Positions 9,961-21,528 of a stretch of 64,000 nucleotides of DNA are shown piece by piece. The notes under the pieces were generated by a model. The model saw only the letters and a program-made list of their open reading frames with translations. It was not told the origin of the DNA and did not search any database. The translations under genes were made by a program, and so were the position numbers. This stretch comes from Fistulifera solaris. Its lineage: Eukaryota; Bacillariophyta; Bacillariophyceae; Naviculales; Stauroneidaceae. The stretch covers positions 496,001-560,000 of the forward strand of contig AP026152.1 of the NCBI GenBank assembly GCA_030295235.1, written 5' to 3'. Every line of letters begins with the position of its first letter. Within the stretch, counting starts at the first letter, position 1.

Positions 9961-12587
9961 ATGCTGCGGAAGTTTAGTCTGTTGACTTGTTTAACTGCAT
10001 TCGCAACACTCTTCGAGCAAAGCAATGCTGAACCTTGTGTGAATCCAGCGTACGAGGATATTTACACTTGCACCGACCCGGAAGTGATGCTCGCGGATCT
10101 GACGATTCAATGTGATCCGGCGACGTGTTTATGGAATTTGAACGCTTTCAATCCGGGGCAACCGCCCGAGCCGTGTGCGGCGATCTTACTTCTCGAACAG
10201 CAAATCGCCGATCTTCCGGATTTGCTCGAACCCTGTTTGTGGTGGGAAATGTTGTATGGAGATCTCGGCTATCTTTTGCCTCAGCCGGCAGTCGTCGTCC
10301 CCAGTCCCAATCCGTCGCCTTTGGGCGATCTATCGATGGCGCCTACCTTGGTCGGTGAGTCCCTTTCTTGCGACTGTAATTATGAAAGTTACAAACTTCT
10401 TCTTCTGTCTCACCTCGTACGTTGTTTTTGTGTCAAAGAATCTGATACACCTTCTGTCGACTATACGGTGGGTCCGTCGTATTCTTTACTGGATACTTAT
10501 CCGCCTTCATCCATCGCCGTCGACAAAGATGTGACGCCGAGTCCGAGTCGCGTCGGGAAACTTTCGATTCCGTTGCAAAGCATGCTGTTGACCTTTGTGT
10601 TTGAACGTTATAGTGGCTTTCGACTGCGCCGTCGTCTGAACGAAAACAGCTTACTTGCCACGGACGAGTCACGGGACGCACTGATGAAAGTCACCCGCGA
10701 GCACTTGATGGCCAATATTCCCCAAGTCGTGGACGCGGATTTGACCATGAGTCGGGTCGATTCGTCCGATGAAAACATGGAGACTTTGCTGTTGATGGGC
10801 ACATTGTACTTTGCCGCCGAAGCCGCCGCGGAAGATCGATTGCCCGATCTCAGTCCCACCAGTGTGCGGCGACAAGTGGAAGACGTCTTTGACGACAATG
10901 ATTCCGTTCTGCGGTTCATTCACGCACTGCGAGAAACCGATCAAGCCGCGTTCCAAGACATTGTCTTGGTGTATCCCGGTATTGTCTCGCCGGATTCTGA
11001 TCTTCAAAGTACATCCAACGACGAGGAAGAAAGTTTCTGGGAATCGTTCTTCTTCAACTGGCAGAACCCCGTGTGGATTGTTGTAGCGGCCGGTATTTCC
11101 GCCGCTCTCTTGGGATTGTGTGCCGTGCTCGGCGTCACCTGCTACGTTCGTGCGGAGCGACGCAAGGAACTCGCCCATCACCAGCTGGCCACTCGAAAGT
11201 CGGACGACACGTCCAAGACCGCCGGAGACAGAAACCTATACAATGTGGAAGAGAGCTTGCACGAGGACGACATTAGTATGAATGGTCAGAGCGAAATTGG
11301 ATATCAAGAAAGTGAAGTTACTTCCGTTTACTCGTACCTTGACAACAACAATACCATGCTGGACGATCAATCGTTCTCTGTGGCACCGTCCTATACGTTC
11401 CCTGGACCGGAATACGATGATAACCGATCCGTTATGTGGAGTGTCATTCATGACGCCAAGAAGAATGATATTTTAGACGATTTGGACAGTATCGCTGGCG
11501 TATCACTTGCGACGAGACAGACCACTGCAGGAAATCGTTCGGTGGTCCGCGAGCGCCAGTTAAGCGTTGATAGCGACGACGATGTTTTCTCACTCTTGAG
11601 TCAGAACGGCGGCCCCTCCCCGTCTGAAACGAAACGAAAAAGTGCAACACCAACATTACAAGATAATCCTGCCAGCTCCGAGAAAGCCGCCGCACATGGT
11701 GCGGCAAGTAAAACGAGCCCCGAATCTATTTCGGGTGCTTCGCAAGCTTCACGGGAGTCACTAAGCAAGCTTTCCAAATTGGTGACTGGATTCCGATCCA
11801 AAAATAGCAGCAGCACCAAAGTGTCGCCCAAGAACTATCAGCAGCTGGATGATTCGGATGGCTCCCACCACAGCTGGGACAAGGAGCTGGGCATTCAGCC
11901 CTCACCGGACGATCTCGATGAAGACAGTGTGTTTATGGATGATTCGGAAGAAGATGAAACGGTCGCGTCGCATCTTGCTCCTCTTTCATCCATTCAAAGA
12001 ATCTCATCCGGAGGAGTGAATGACGACAGCGACGCATCTTCAGACGAAAACGCCGATGCCCCAAATGATGACAATAATTCAGTTGGCTCAAGTGCTTCCC
12101 ATGGACAAGAGGTTGAACCGGCTCAATTTGTTGTTCCTAACAGTGATACAATCGACACAGGATACCTAGCAACGTACAGCGAAGACACAACTCATTCTGA
12201 CGGAAAAAGAGTACATCATCCGAAAAAGAGAACATCAGCTCGGAAACAGCTCTTGATGGAGATTTGAATAATGTTGAAAACACTTCTGATGAAGCACAGA
12301 ATGGCACGGAGACGAATAGCGACAATCCTGAACAAGAACGGCCCGACGAGTTAAGTGCGCCGCCCCTGACTGAGAAGATCGAGTGCTCGGATAACATACA
12401 AATTTCGGATTCCGATACGGGCAATTCCAGTACAGAGTTAGCCGAAAAAGAGAAGATCGACCTTGACCAGTTACCGAAAGAGCATTCGCCGGAGGAAGAG
12501 GCACCGGTCGTCCTTAATGACACTAAGCCTCCTGACCTCGTAGTTGAAGACGACGTACCTGCGATATACACACTGGCATCGTTTTGA
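9961..12587 (+). CDS. single-pass type I membrane protein, unknown, acidic Ser-rich tail
   Basis: Not recognised. It has a signal peptide (MLRKFSLLTCLTAFATLFEQ), a Cys-bearing luminal/extracellular part of ~350 residues, one membrane helix (WIVVAAGISAALLGLCAVLG) with a basic stop-transfer, then a ~450-residue cytoplasmic tail rich in Ser, Asp and Glu and likely heavily phosphorylated. An 84-base in-frame intron is predicted at 10355-10438 (GTGAGT...AAAG); it carries no stop, so retention would add 28 residues. The frame breaks at the A5 run 12204-12208. One more A continues the same acidic composition to the stop at 12587, giving ~847 residues. The next gene faces it tail to tail ~106 bases away and has the same architecture. 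Confidence 0.75.
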
Positions 12588-12693
12588 AATAATAGAAGCG
12601 TTCATCAGTTTTATTTATAAACTGACTCGCTCATTATAAATCGTTTTAAATACATATTCCTACAAATAGTTACGAATGGCTGCTGCGATTTTG

Positions 12694-14433
12694 TTAAATA
12701 TTGTCTTCACGACGCAATCCAGGAATGCTCCTTGACTTGGATGTCAATGAACTGTTTCTTGTCGACTTCGAATCGGAACTTTTCTTACTCCTCGACGACC
12801 CAGTGGAAGCGTCGGATTCTGACGGACCTTCTCTGTCAGAGTAATGATCAGGTAATACTAGAGCAAGGTCATCTAATTGCTGATCCTGCCAACGACGTCT
12901 CTGCTCCGCGTAGTCATCATCTCCAGCAGTTGATCCTACGTCATGACTCGTTGCGCTAACCGACCATACTGGGCTGGCCGGAGCCGTAGGAAGTTTGGGT
13001 TTTGATTCCAGTATCTGCCTAGGAATGTGAGCAAAGAGCTCGAACTCTGGATATTCTTTACTCAGTTCCGATCTTTCTTGATCAAGACAAGTCAAGGCAC
13101 CAGAAGCAACCAGACCATCTTCCAGACGGCCGACGCTTTCGTCATCTGTGTCATCATCAATAACAAAATTCGATTCGCGTGGCTTTGCACCAAGTCTATT
13201 AACGTGCAAGAAAGGCTGATGGGACCGAACAAAGTTGCTACCAAAGCTTTTGTCGCTGTACGAAAATCCATCCAGTGAACTTGTCTCCATTTGTCGTGCC
13301 TGTTCTTCCTCTCGTTTTCGTCGAAGATGCAGTGCGGCGGGCTTAATGCCACCCGACACAGTCGACGATACTGAGCTATCAGAGTACGAAGAGGAGCTCT
13401 TGGAGCCAGAAAGCGAACCCAACACCGTCTTGATGTTCTTTCGGAGCTCACGCCTTGAGATCAGTACAACGGCCACGAGAGCGAAAAACATGATAGCTCC
13501 ACTGGCCAACGCAGCGTAAAGAACAGTGTTGTTACCAGACTTCTTGCCATTCGAAGAGCTTACAGCAGGTTGATACTTATCGCCTGTCTCACTCCGAGGT
13601 ATATCTTCGGGCAAACTGGTGAAAAGTTGAGCATCTTTGATCTTGAGACCCTTGGCGCTCAAACGCCGTTTCAATCGTGTCAAATGAGTTCCCGAAAAGA
13701 ATCGTTCGACCAGTTTCGTTGCTTTATTGCTCGAAAACTGGGCGATTTCATCCATATCGTAGCTGGTTACGTAAAAGTCAACGTCCACATCGAAGTACAT
13801 GGTCATGAGGGGATGTCCGTCTACCGACGTCAGGTGATCGTATTCATGATAGAAAATGAGGGATAACTCAAAGCTGTCCAAGATATCTCCTCCGTACGTA
13901 TTCATATAAGTTCTCATGAGAGATTCTGTGGCTTGGAATATAATTTGCTCCGATTGGAGAGGATCAAAATCACCTTTCAGTTGAATCGTTCTCGGTGCTG
14001 CGGCAACCGTAGCCTTTTGTAGAGTCGGTCGGTCGACCACCAGGACCTCCTCCTCGTCTTCTTCTTCGTCCGCTATGGCGGAAAGCGTCGTGTATGCAGT
14101 AGGACTCGGAGTGGGTCTCGATGTGGGAGACGATTTGGGAGATTTGGACTCTCCTTTCTTTCTCGCTTCGCTGGCGACAGTGGGGGATGGCGTGCCACTG
14201 TCCGAACTTCGTTTCCCCACGGGTTCGAAACCGGAACCAGTCCAAGCACTGCTCGTGACCTCATCGCCTACAAATATAGAAGAAAATGACTTTTTTCGCT
14301 TGGTGCGATGCCCGGAGGTTGTTGACGACACCCCTTGATGGAACACTCCGTGTTGTTGTTGCGCGTTCGTGGTCACCCAAGTCGCCGCAAATAGTACGCC
14401 GAACCACCAAACGGAATGAAGAACGGATTTCAT
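12694..14433 (-). CDS. single-pass type I membrane protein, unknown, Ser-rich tail
   Basis: 579 residues, one open frame. Signal peptide (MKSVLHSVWWFGVLFAATWV, cleavage near TTNA), Ser/Pro-rich stem with TPSPT-type clusters, a folded ectodomain around 150-280 (MRTYMNTYGGDILDSFELSL), one membrane helix (LYAALASGAIMFFALVAVVL) and a ~230-residue cytoplasmic tail dominated by Ser, Asp and Arg, ending in RSIPGLRREDNI. I see no enzyme motif. Architecture and composition parallel the neighbouring gene at 9961-12587, but I see no convincing residue-level alignment, so paralogy is only a suggestion. A receptor or cell-surface role is possible. Confidence 0.75.
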   Translation of the reverse strand: MKSVLHSVWWFGVLFAATWVTTNAQQQHGVFHQGVSSTTSGHRTKRKKSFSSIFVGDEVTSSAWTGSGFEPVGKRSSDSGTPSPTVASEARKKGESKSPKSSPTSRPTPSPTAYTTLSAIADEEEDEEEVLVVDRPTLQKATVAAAPRTIQLKGDFDPLQSEQIIFQATESLMRTYMNTYGGDILDSFELSLIFYHEYDHLTSVDGHPLMTMYFDVDVDFYVTSYDMDEIAQFSSNKATKLVERFFSGTHLTRLKRRLSAKGLKIKDAQLFTSLPEDIPRSETGDKYQPAVSSSNGKKSGNNTVLYAALASGAIMFFALVAVVLISRRELRKNIKTVLGSLSGSKSSSSYSDSSVSSTVSGGIKPAALHLRRKREEEQARQMETSSLDGFSYSDKSFGSNFVRSHQPFLHVNRLGAKPRESNFVIDDDTDDESVGRLEDGLVASGALTCLDQERSELSKEYPEFELFAHIPRQILESKPKLPTAPASPVWSVSATSHDVGSTAGDDDYAEQRRRWQDQQLDDLALVLPDHYSDREGPSESDASTGSSRSKKSSDSKSTRNSSLTSKSRSIPGLRREDNI

Positions 14434-14938
14434 AGTCTATCTATACTGGTTTTGCTGACTTTCTTTTGGTTGCCTGCTTATGCATTGATTCGTTTCAAAT
14501 GGATGGGTTGTTGTGTTTTGGTGAAATGGAATGGATGGTTGTTTCCAAAAAGTGAGCGCGTTGACCGTTGGCCGTTGAGAAGTGGAGGAGTGCGCACACC
14601 GATTGGAGGGAGAACCCGGTCTACTATAAAGTTGATACATCAAAACAAGTTAGAAAACGCGGTACGACCATCATTAATACTGAGCACCGCATACTACACA
14701 AACCGTTTTTAGAACCGCGAACACCAGAGAACATGAAAAAATGGCGCGAAAAAAATGGGCTCGAGCAGAAAGAAAGAAAATGAGCATCATCATTCTTCAT
14801 TTTCGACGATGACAAAACCGTGTGCGGTCGACCAATAACACCCCTGACGCCTCTGCGCTCATTACAAGCCGTCTATTGTTGTTCTACTGTATTTGATTCA
14901 GTGACATTACGCCAATATAATACTGCTCACCATTTGTC
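14434..14938. other. divergent promoter spacer
   Basis: About 500 bases between the divergent starts of the 579-residue membrane protein and the MFS transporter, so presumably a shared promoter region. No conserved ORF and no repeat noticed. Confidence 0.45.
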
Positions 14939-16384
14939 ATGACGTCTTCTCTGCAAAGTAGCCAGCATGATGAACATGCCAACACCGAAGGCAAACAAAA
15001 TAATGAAGAAAGTTTACGTTCCCTGTCTCCATTGGAAATGTGGAATTTGATATTTTCGCTACTCGCATGGGCCTGTACCGTATCCAATGTCACATTAGGT
15101 AAGTGCTCGTTCTGTCACATTCCTGGTGGAGACCCATCCTCATCACGTTTTGTTGATAGTTGTCGGATCGAGTGGCGTCGTTGTATTATCCATCGGCGGT
15201 GATGATAGTGCATCATCCTTACCACTGGGTGGTTTTGTGATTGGAAGTGCGGCCGTCAGTCTAGCGATCACTCCATGGCTGTTTCGTTTGTGCACCCGAC
15301 GCACGAGTTTTTGACGGGTCTGGGTCTGGGATTTGTGGGAACGATCATCTGTTGTATCTCCATTGTGATCGAGTCACTCGCTATGCTGGTGATAGGAAAC
15401 TTTTTCTTTGGAATGGCCACGGGTGTCGGCTTTTATTGGCGATTCACTGCAGTGGAATTGGTGCCGCCGCATTGGGCGGCTCGTGCTGTTACTTTGGTAG
15501 TATCGGGCGGATGTTTGGCGGCCTTTGCTGGACCCGAATCCGCACAAGCCACCAAGGACATGTTCAGTGATGATCTGGAATATATGGGTGTATTTGTCAT
15601 GACCGCTGTGTTTGGCGTGCTCAATTTTCTCTTCACAATGTTGGTTCAGTTTCCAGAAAGTACAAACCCGAAATCCAACGCCATAGAATCCAGTCATTCG
15701 AACGAAACGAATCAAGGACCTGCACTCACGTCCATTCTTTACTCCAGTGACTTTCTCCTACCCATGATTATATCAGGGTTAGCTTGGTCCATCATGGCCG
15801 TGCCCATGAGCGTCGTGCGAGTGGCCATGCATCAAGTCGGCTATTCGGTCCGGCAGTCACTCACCGTCATTGAAATTCATTTCTTGGGCATGTATAGTCC
15901 TGGTTTTGTGGCAGGACCACTGATCAAACAATATGGACCAAAGAAGGTCTGTGCGATGGGTGGAGTCCTTTTCGCCGTTTCCGTGATTTGCATGCTGTTT
16001 GCAGAATCCGAACCAGAGGGGAATATGGGACTCTGGTTGGTGGGTCTGTTCGTAGTTGGTGCCGGATGGAACTTTGCATTTACGGGTGCGACGGTATGGA
16101 CGGCCAATTTGTATCGTAAGTCGCCGATCCACAAGGAGAAAGTGCAGGCGGCAAACGACTGTTTAATGTTTCTATTTTCGGGTGCATGGATTTTTGCTTC
16201 GAGCTACATCTTTGAGGCTGGTGGAAGCCAGTTGGATGGATGGAAGACAATGAACTATGTTGTTGTCGGAATGCTTGTCGTATTTTTCTTTGTGACGGGA
16301 GTTGGGTTGCATCTAGATATCGCTGCTAGTAGACAAGCTGAGGAGATCGCTAGTACTGCCAAAAATGGTACGGAAGAAGCATAA
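14939..16384 (+). CDS. major facilitator superfamily transporter
   Basis: A 12-helix MFS carrier of inferred length 461. An acidic cytosolic N-terminus (MTSSLQSSQHDEHANTEGKQ) is followed by alternating hydrophobic helices and the loop after helix 5 typical of MFS (PHWAARAVTLVVSGG). Substrate not predictable from sequence. Intron 15099-15159 (GTAAGT...TAG, 61 bp) joins NVTL to VVGSSG in frame. The frame then breaks at the T5 run 15308-15312. One extra T gives RTSFLTGLGLGFVG and one continuous protein, whereas an internal ATG start (15275) would remove the first three helices. Confidence 0.85.
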
Positions 16385-16461
16385 ACGCATAACCAACAAA
16401 GATAGTGAAGCGTTTCTATAAAATGGCGCTAAAAATCTCTACTTAATTTTGTGACATCCGT

Positions 16462-17700
16462 TTACCGTGGCGGTTTCTTGCTCCACATCCAAGCAAAGCT
16501 TTCCGGTCCAAGAAAGGCGTTCGCCAAACAAGCCGATACGATCAATGCACCTCCTAATGCATCGGACGGCGAAAGTGATTGACCTAGAAACACAGCAGCA
16601 AAAAGAGCGGCCCAGAGAGGCTCAGATGCCAATATGACCGAAGCTTCTGACGGATTGATTCGGCCCAGTGCCATAAGTTCCACCCAAAAGGTCAGTGAAG
16701 TCGATATAAGTCCAGTCCAGACAATAGCACCTGCTACCAAAGCCATGTCAGGATTCAACAACAAACCAGGCAACGCTAAGGTGTTCTGCCAGTCGGGATT
16801 TGTAAACATCCATCCATCCGCCAGTGACCATAGCATGCTCACAAACGACGTCGTGGCCACCAAGGTCGCCGTAACAGGAAGAGCTTGATCCGGCTCTTTC
16901 GCCAGCATCCGCGAAGTCCAAAACACCCCTGTCCCAAATCCCACTGCTTGTAACAAGGCCAATACATCACCTGCAGTGATACTGAACGACGCATTCTGCA
17001 ATGTATCGGCGGTGAGTTCGAGTGAAGCGACCCCCGCCATACACAAAATGGCGGCTAGCCAGGTTTGCGGAGATTCCTTGAGACCCATGGGCTTTTTGTC
17101 TATCCACAGTTCCAACAATGGACACCAAAGGACTGTAGCCGAACCCAGAAAAGACACACGAGCCGGATCGATTTCAACCAACGCCAACGACTGGGTAATG
17201 TAGCCCGCGGCCGTGAAACAGCCGCACAGGACGGCAGGTATCCGCAAGGACGGTGTGAGACGAGGAACAAAGGGCGAAAGTGCCAAGGCCGCTAATACCA
17301 TTCGTCCCGTCGTGGCGGCCGAAGCGGGTAACTGTTCGTTCATAATGGATCCCAAAGGAAAATTTGTCGCGTACGAAGCTGCCAGGAGTGCGAGGATGAT
17401 GCGAGGACCCAAATAGGTCGAGAGAATCGTTTCCCAGAGTGAATTGTCAGGATTGGCGTCGTGCTTCGGTGTCTCCATATTTCTCAATGTAGAAGATAAT
17501 TGAGATTGACGATTGTAGAACATTAAATTCTCGTCTACGCCATATTGTTTTCGTTTGCGAGGGAACGGCAGAGTAGAGCGAAAGATCGGCAACGGAGTAA
17601 TTCTAGACTGATGATCTATGATGAAAGCTTCGCTCGGCGTACCCCACCAAAGCGCTGTAAGGATCACACTGTATGGAATAAGACTGGTTATCATCGTCAT
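16462..17700 (-). CDS. EamA/DMT-superfamily transporter, probably plastid envelope
   Basis: 412 residues with a leader (MTMITSLIPYSVILTALWWG ... SEAF|IID) that fits the signal-plus-ASAF plastid leader, then two EamA repeats giving about ten helices. Characteristic stretches: TGRMVLAALALSPFVPRL, ITQSLALVEIDPARVSFLGS and, in the second repeat, PSEASVILASEPLWAALFAA followed by LGGALIVSACLA. The drug/metabolite transporter superfamily covers sugars, nucleotide sugars and amino acids; the substrate is unknown. The ORF is intact. The 5' end faces the satellite array, so that array sits in its promoter-side spacer. Confidence 0.85.
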   Translation of the reverse strand: MTMITSLIPYSVILTALWWGTPSEAFIIDHQSRITPLPIFRSTLPFPRKRKQYGVDENLMFYNRQSQLSSTLRNMETPKHDANPDNSLWETILSTYLGPRIILALLAASYATNFPLGSIMNEQLPASAATTGRMVLAALALSPFVPRLTPSLRIPAVLCGCFTAAGYITQSLALVEIDPARVSFLGSATVLWCPLLELWIDKKPMGLKESPQTWLAAILCMAGVASLELTADTLQNASFSITAGDVLALLQAVGFGTGVFWTSRMLAKEPDQALPVTATLVATTSFVSMLWSLADGWMFTNPDWQNTLALPGLLLNPDMALVAGAIVWTGLISTSLTFWVELMALGRINPSEASVILASEPLWAALFAAVFLGQSLSPSDALGGALIVSACLANAFLGPESFAWMWSKKPPR

Positions 17701-17917
17701 GGTAGAAAAGAACTTGTTTTCAGCAGTTTGGTTTTTATGAGAGTGCCATGAAGCTTTGCATTGCGAAAGCGAAGGTCTTCGAACTTCGGGTGGGTGCTTG
17801 ATGGCGACGAGGGTATCTTTTGGCTATTAATTATCGGACATTGGAAGTACTATATCTCAAATAGTACACGGGATACCGAACCGATCTACATTCGATCCAA
17901 GACTCCTCCTCCTCCTA

Positions 17918-20900
17918 AATTCTGTGTTGGTCCAGAAATTCTGGACCAGTCCTTTCGATCCTACCGAAATGCTGGGCATGTTCCAGAAAATCTGGACACC
18001 GTGTTTTGGATCATAACAAAAATGTGCACATTCCAAAAATTCTGGAAACTTTGCTTTGGATCGTAACGAAGGCAACTGCAAATTCCAGAAATTTTGGAAA
18101 TGTTAGTCCGAATTGTTACTGATCATACAGAAATTCTGTGATGGTCCAGAAATTCTGGACCAGTCCTTTCGATCCTACCGAAATGCTGTGCATTGTTCCA
18201 GAACTTCTGGACACCGTGTTTTGGATCAATGCGAAAGAGAATGCGCGTTCCAGAAATTCTGGAAAAGTTGTTTTGGATCACAACGAAAGAGACTGGGCGT
18301 TCCAGAAATTCTGGAAATGTAATTTCGCACAATTTCTGATCACACAGGAATTCTGTGATGGTCCAGAAATTCTGGACCAGTCCTTTCGATCCTACCGAAA
18401 TGCTGTGCATTGTTCCAGAACTTCTGGACACCGTGTTTTGGATCAATGCGAAAGAGAATGCGCGTTCCAGAAATTCTGGAAAAGTTGTTTTGGATCACAA
18501 CGAAAGAGACTGGGCGTTCCAGAAATTCTGGAAATGTAATTTCGCACAATTTCTGATCACACAGGAATTCTGTGGTGGTCCAGAAATTCTGGACCAGTCC
18601 TTTCGATCCTACCGAAATGCTGTGCATTGTTCCAGAACTTCTGGACACCGTGTTTTGGATCAATGCGAAAGAGAATGCGCGTTCCAGAAATTCTGGAAAA
18701 GTTGTTTTGGATCACAACGAAAGAGACTGGGCGTTCCAGAAATTCTGGAAAAGTAATGTCGCACAATTTTCTGATCACACAGGAATTCTGTGGTGGTCCA
18801 GAAATTCTGGACCAGTCCTTTCGATCCTACCGAAATGCTGTGCATTGTTCCAGAACTTCTGGACACCGTGTTTTGGATCATAACGAAAAATGTGCACATT
18901 CCAAAAATTCTGGAAACTTTGCTTTGGATCGTAACGAAGGCAACTGCAAATTCCAGAAATTCTGGAAATGTTAGTCCGAATTATTACTGATCATACTGAA
19001 ATTCTGTGATGGTCCAGAAATTCTGGACCAGTCCTTTCGATCCTACCGAAATGCTGTGCATTGTTCCAGAACTTCTGGACACCGTATTTTGGATCAATGC
19101 GAAAGAGAATGCGCGTTCCAGAAATTCTGGAAAAGTTGTTTTGGATCACAACGAAAGAGACTGGGCGTTCCAGAAATTCTGGAAATGTAATTTCGCACAA
19201 TTTTCTGATCACACAGGAATTCTGTGGTGGTCCAGAAATTCTGGACCAGTCCTTTCGATCCTACCGAAATGCTGTGCATTGTTCCAGAACTTCTGGACAC
19301 CGTGTTTTGGATCAATGCGAAAGAGAATGCGCGTTCCAGAAATTCTGGAAAAGTTGTTTTGGATCACAACGAAAGAGACTGGGCGTTCCAGAAATTCTGG
19401 AAAAGTAATGTCGCACAATTTTCTGATCACACAGGAATTCTGTGGTGGTCCAGAAATTCTGGACCAGTCCTTTCGATCCTACCGAAATGCTGTGCATTGT
19501 TCCAGAACTTCTGGACACCGTGTTTTGGATCAATGCGAAAGAGAATGCGCGTTCCAGAAATTCTGGAAAAGTTGTTTTGGATCACAACGAAAGAGACTGG
19601 GCGTTCCAGAAATTCTGGAAAAGTAATGTCGCACAATTTTCTGATCACACAGGAATTCTGTGGTGGTCCAGATATTCTGGACCAGTCCTTTCGATCCTAC
19701 CGAAATGCTGTGCATTGTTCCAGAAAATCTGGACACCGTGTTTTGGATCATAACGAAAAATGTGCACATTCCAAAAATTCTGGAAACTTTGCTTTGGATC
19801 GTAACGAAGGCAACTGCAAATTCCAGAAATTCTGGAAATGTTAGTCCGAATTATTACTGATCATACAGAAATTCTGTGATGGTCCAGAAATTCTGGACCA
19901 GTCCTTTCGATCCTACCGAAATGCTGTGCATTGTTCCAGAACTTCTGGACACCGTGTTTTGGATCAATGCGAAAGAGAATGCGCGTTCCAGAAATTCTGG
20001 AAAAGTTGTTTTGGATCACAACGAAAGAGACTGGGCGTTCCAGAAATTCTGGAAATGTAATTTCGCACAATTTTCTGATCACACAGGAATTCTGTGGTGG
20101 TCCAGAAATTCTGTGGTGGTCCAGAAATTCTGGACCAGTCCTTTCGATCCTACCGAAATGCTGTGCATTGTTCCAGAACTTCTGGACACCGTGTTTTGGA
20201 TCAATGCGAAAGAGAATGCGCGTTCCAGAAATTCTGGAAAAGTTGTTTTGGATCACAACGAAAGAGACTGGGCGTTCCAGAAATTCTGGAAATGTAATGT
20301 CGCACAATTTTCTGATCACACAGGAATTCTGTGGTGGTCCAGATATTCTGGACCAGTCCTTTCGATCCTACCGAAATGCTGTGCATTGTTCCAGAAAATC
20401 TGGACACCGTGTTTTGGATCATAACGAAAAATGTGCACATTCCAAAAATTCTGGAAACTTTGCTTTGGATCGTAACGAAGGCAACTGCAAATTCCAGAAA
20501 TTCTGGAAATGTTAGTCCGAATTATTACTGATCATACAGAAATTCTGTGATGGTCCAGAAATTCTGGACCAGTCCTTTCGATCCTACCGAAATGCTGTGC
20601 ATTGTTCCAGAACTTCTGGACACCGTGTTTTGGATCAATGCGAAAGAGAATGCGCGTTCCAGAAATTCTGGAAAAGTTGTTTTGGATCACAACGAAAGAG
20701 ACTGGGCGTTCCAGAAATTCTGGAAATGTAATTTCGCACAATTTCTGATCACACAGGAATTCTGTGGTGGTCCAGAAATTCTGGACCAGTCCTTTCGATC
20801 CTACCGAAATGCTGTGCATTGTTCCAGAACTTCTGGACACCGTGTTTTGGATCAATGCGAAAGAGAATGCGCGTTCCAGAAATTCTGGAAAAGTTGTTTT

Positions 20901-21290
20901 GGATCACAACGAAAGAGACTGGGCGTTCCAGAAATTCTGGAAAAGTAATGTCGCACAATTTTCTGATCACACAGGAATTCTGTGGTGGTCCAGAAATTCT
21001 GGACCAGTCCTTTCGATCCTACCGAAATGCTGTGCATTGTTCCAGAACTTCTGGACACCGTGTTTTGGATCAATGCGAAAGAGAATGCGCGTTCCAGAAA
21101 TTCTGGAAAAGTTGTTTTGGATCACAACGAAAGAGACTGGGCGTTCCAGAAATTCTGGAAATGTAATTTCGCACAATTTTCTGATCACACAGAAATTCTG
21201 TGATGGTCCAGAAATTCTGGACCAGTCCTTTCGATCCTACCGAAATGCTGTGCATTGTTCCAGAACTTCTGGACACCGTGTTTTGGATCT
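17918..21290. repeat. tandem satellite of ~217-bp units made of CAGAAATTCTG palindromes
   Basis: About 15.5 head-to-tail units with a period of 216-218 bases. Each unit holds five related near-palindromes: GTCCAGAAATTCTGGAC, GTTCCAGAACTTCTGGAC, two copies of TTCCAGAAATTCTGGAA, and CACAGAAATTCTGTG. Four are ~52 bases apart, joined by related linkers (TTTTGGATCA...ACGAAA), so the unit itself is a tetramer of a ~52-bp ancestor. Two unit classes alternate. Class B (at ~17930, 18793, 19663, 20334) has the AAAATGTGCACATTCC segment. Class A fills the rest, giving a higher-order period of ~870 bases (A-A-A-B). A small duplication of ~21 bases lies near 20096. Unit length is not a multiple of 3. Confidence 0.95.
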
Positions 21291-21528
21291 AACAAAAAAT
21301 GTTCCTTGGTCGAAACGGCCACCACTTTGTGTCGTATAGGTATAACTGTACTTCGTAGACTGCCAGTATGAATGAGACTGTTGTTTTTTATGTGTTGTCT
21401 CTTTTCTAACCGGTAATAACGACGAAAACAAAAAATGACGACGATAACGATTAACGATCAACGCAATGAAAAAAATAATCGAGCCGTGCATAATCATTAA
21501 CGAGTCAATAATCAAGTGACTTCGAACC

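Noticed and set aside
18138-20948. Many overlapping ORFs of 70-206 codons on both strands inside the satellite
   Set aside because: They arise because the repeat unit happens to lack stops in several frames. The unit length (217/218) is not a multiple of three, the peptides are the same few words in every frame, and they contain no domain.
17918-21290. CRISPR array
   Set aside because: Regular palindromic repeats were tempting, but the sequences between palindromes are themselves conserved from unit to unit, there are no unique spacers and no cas genes, and the organism is eukaryotic.
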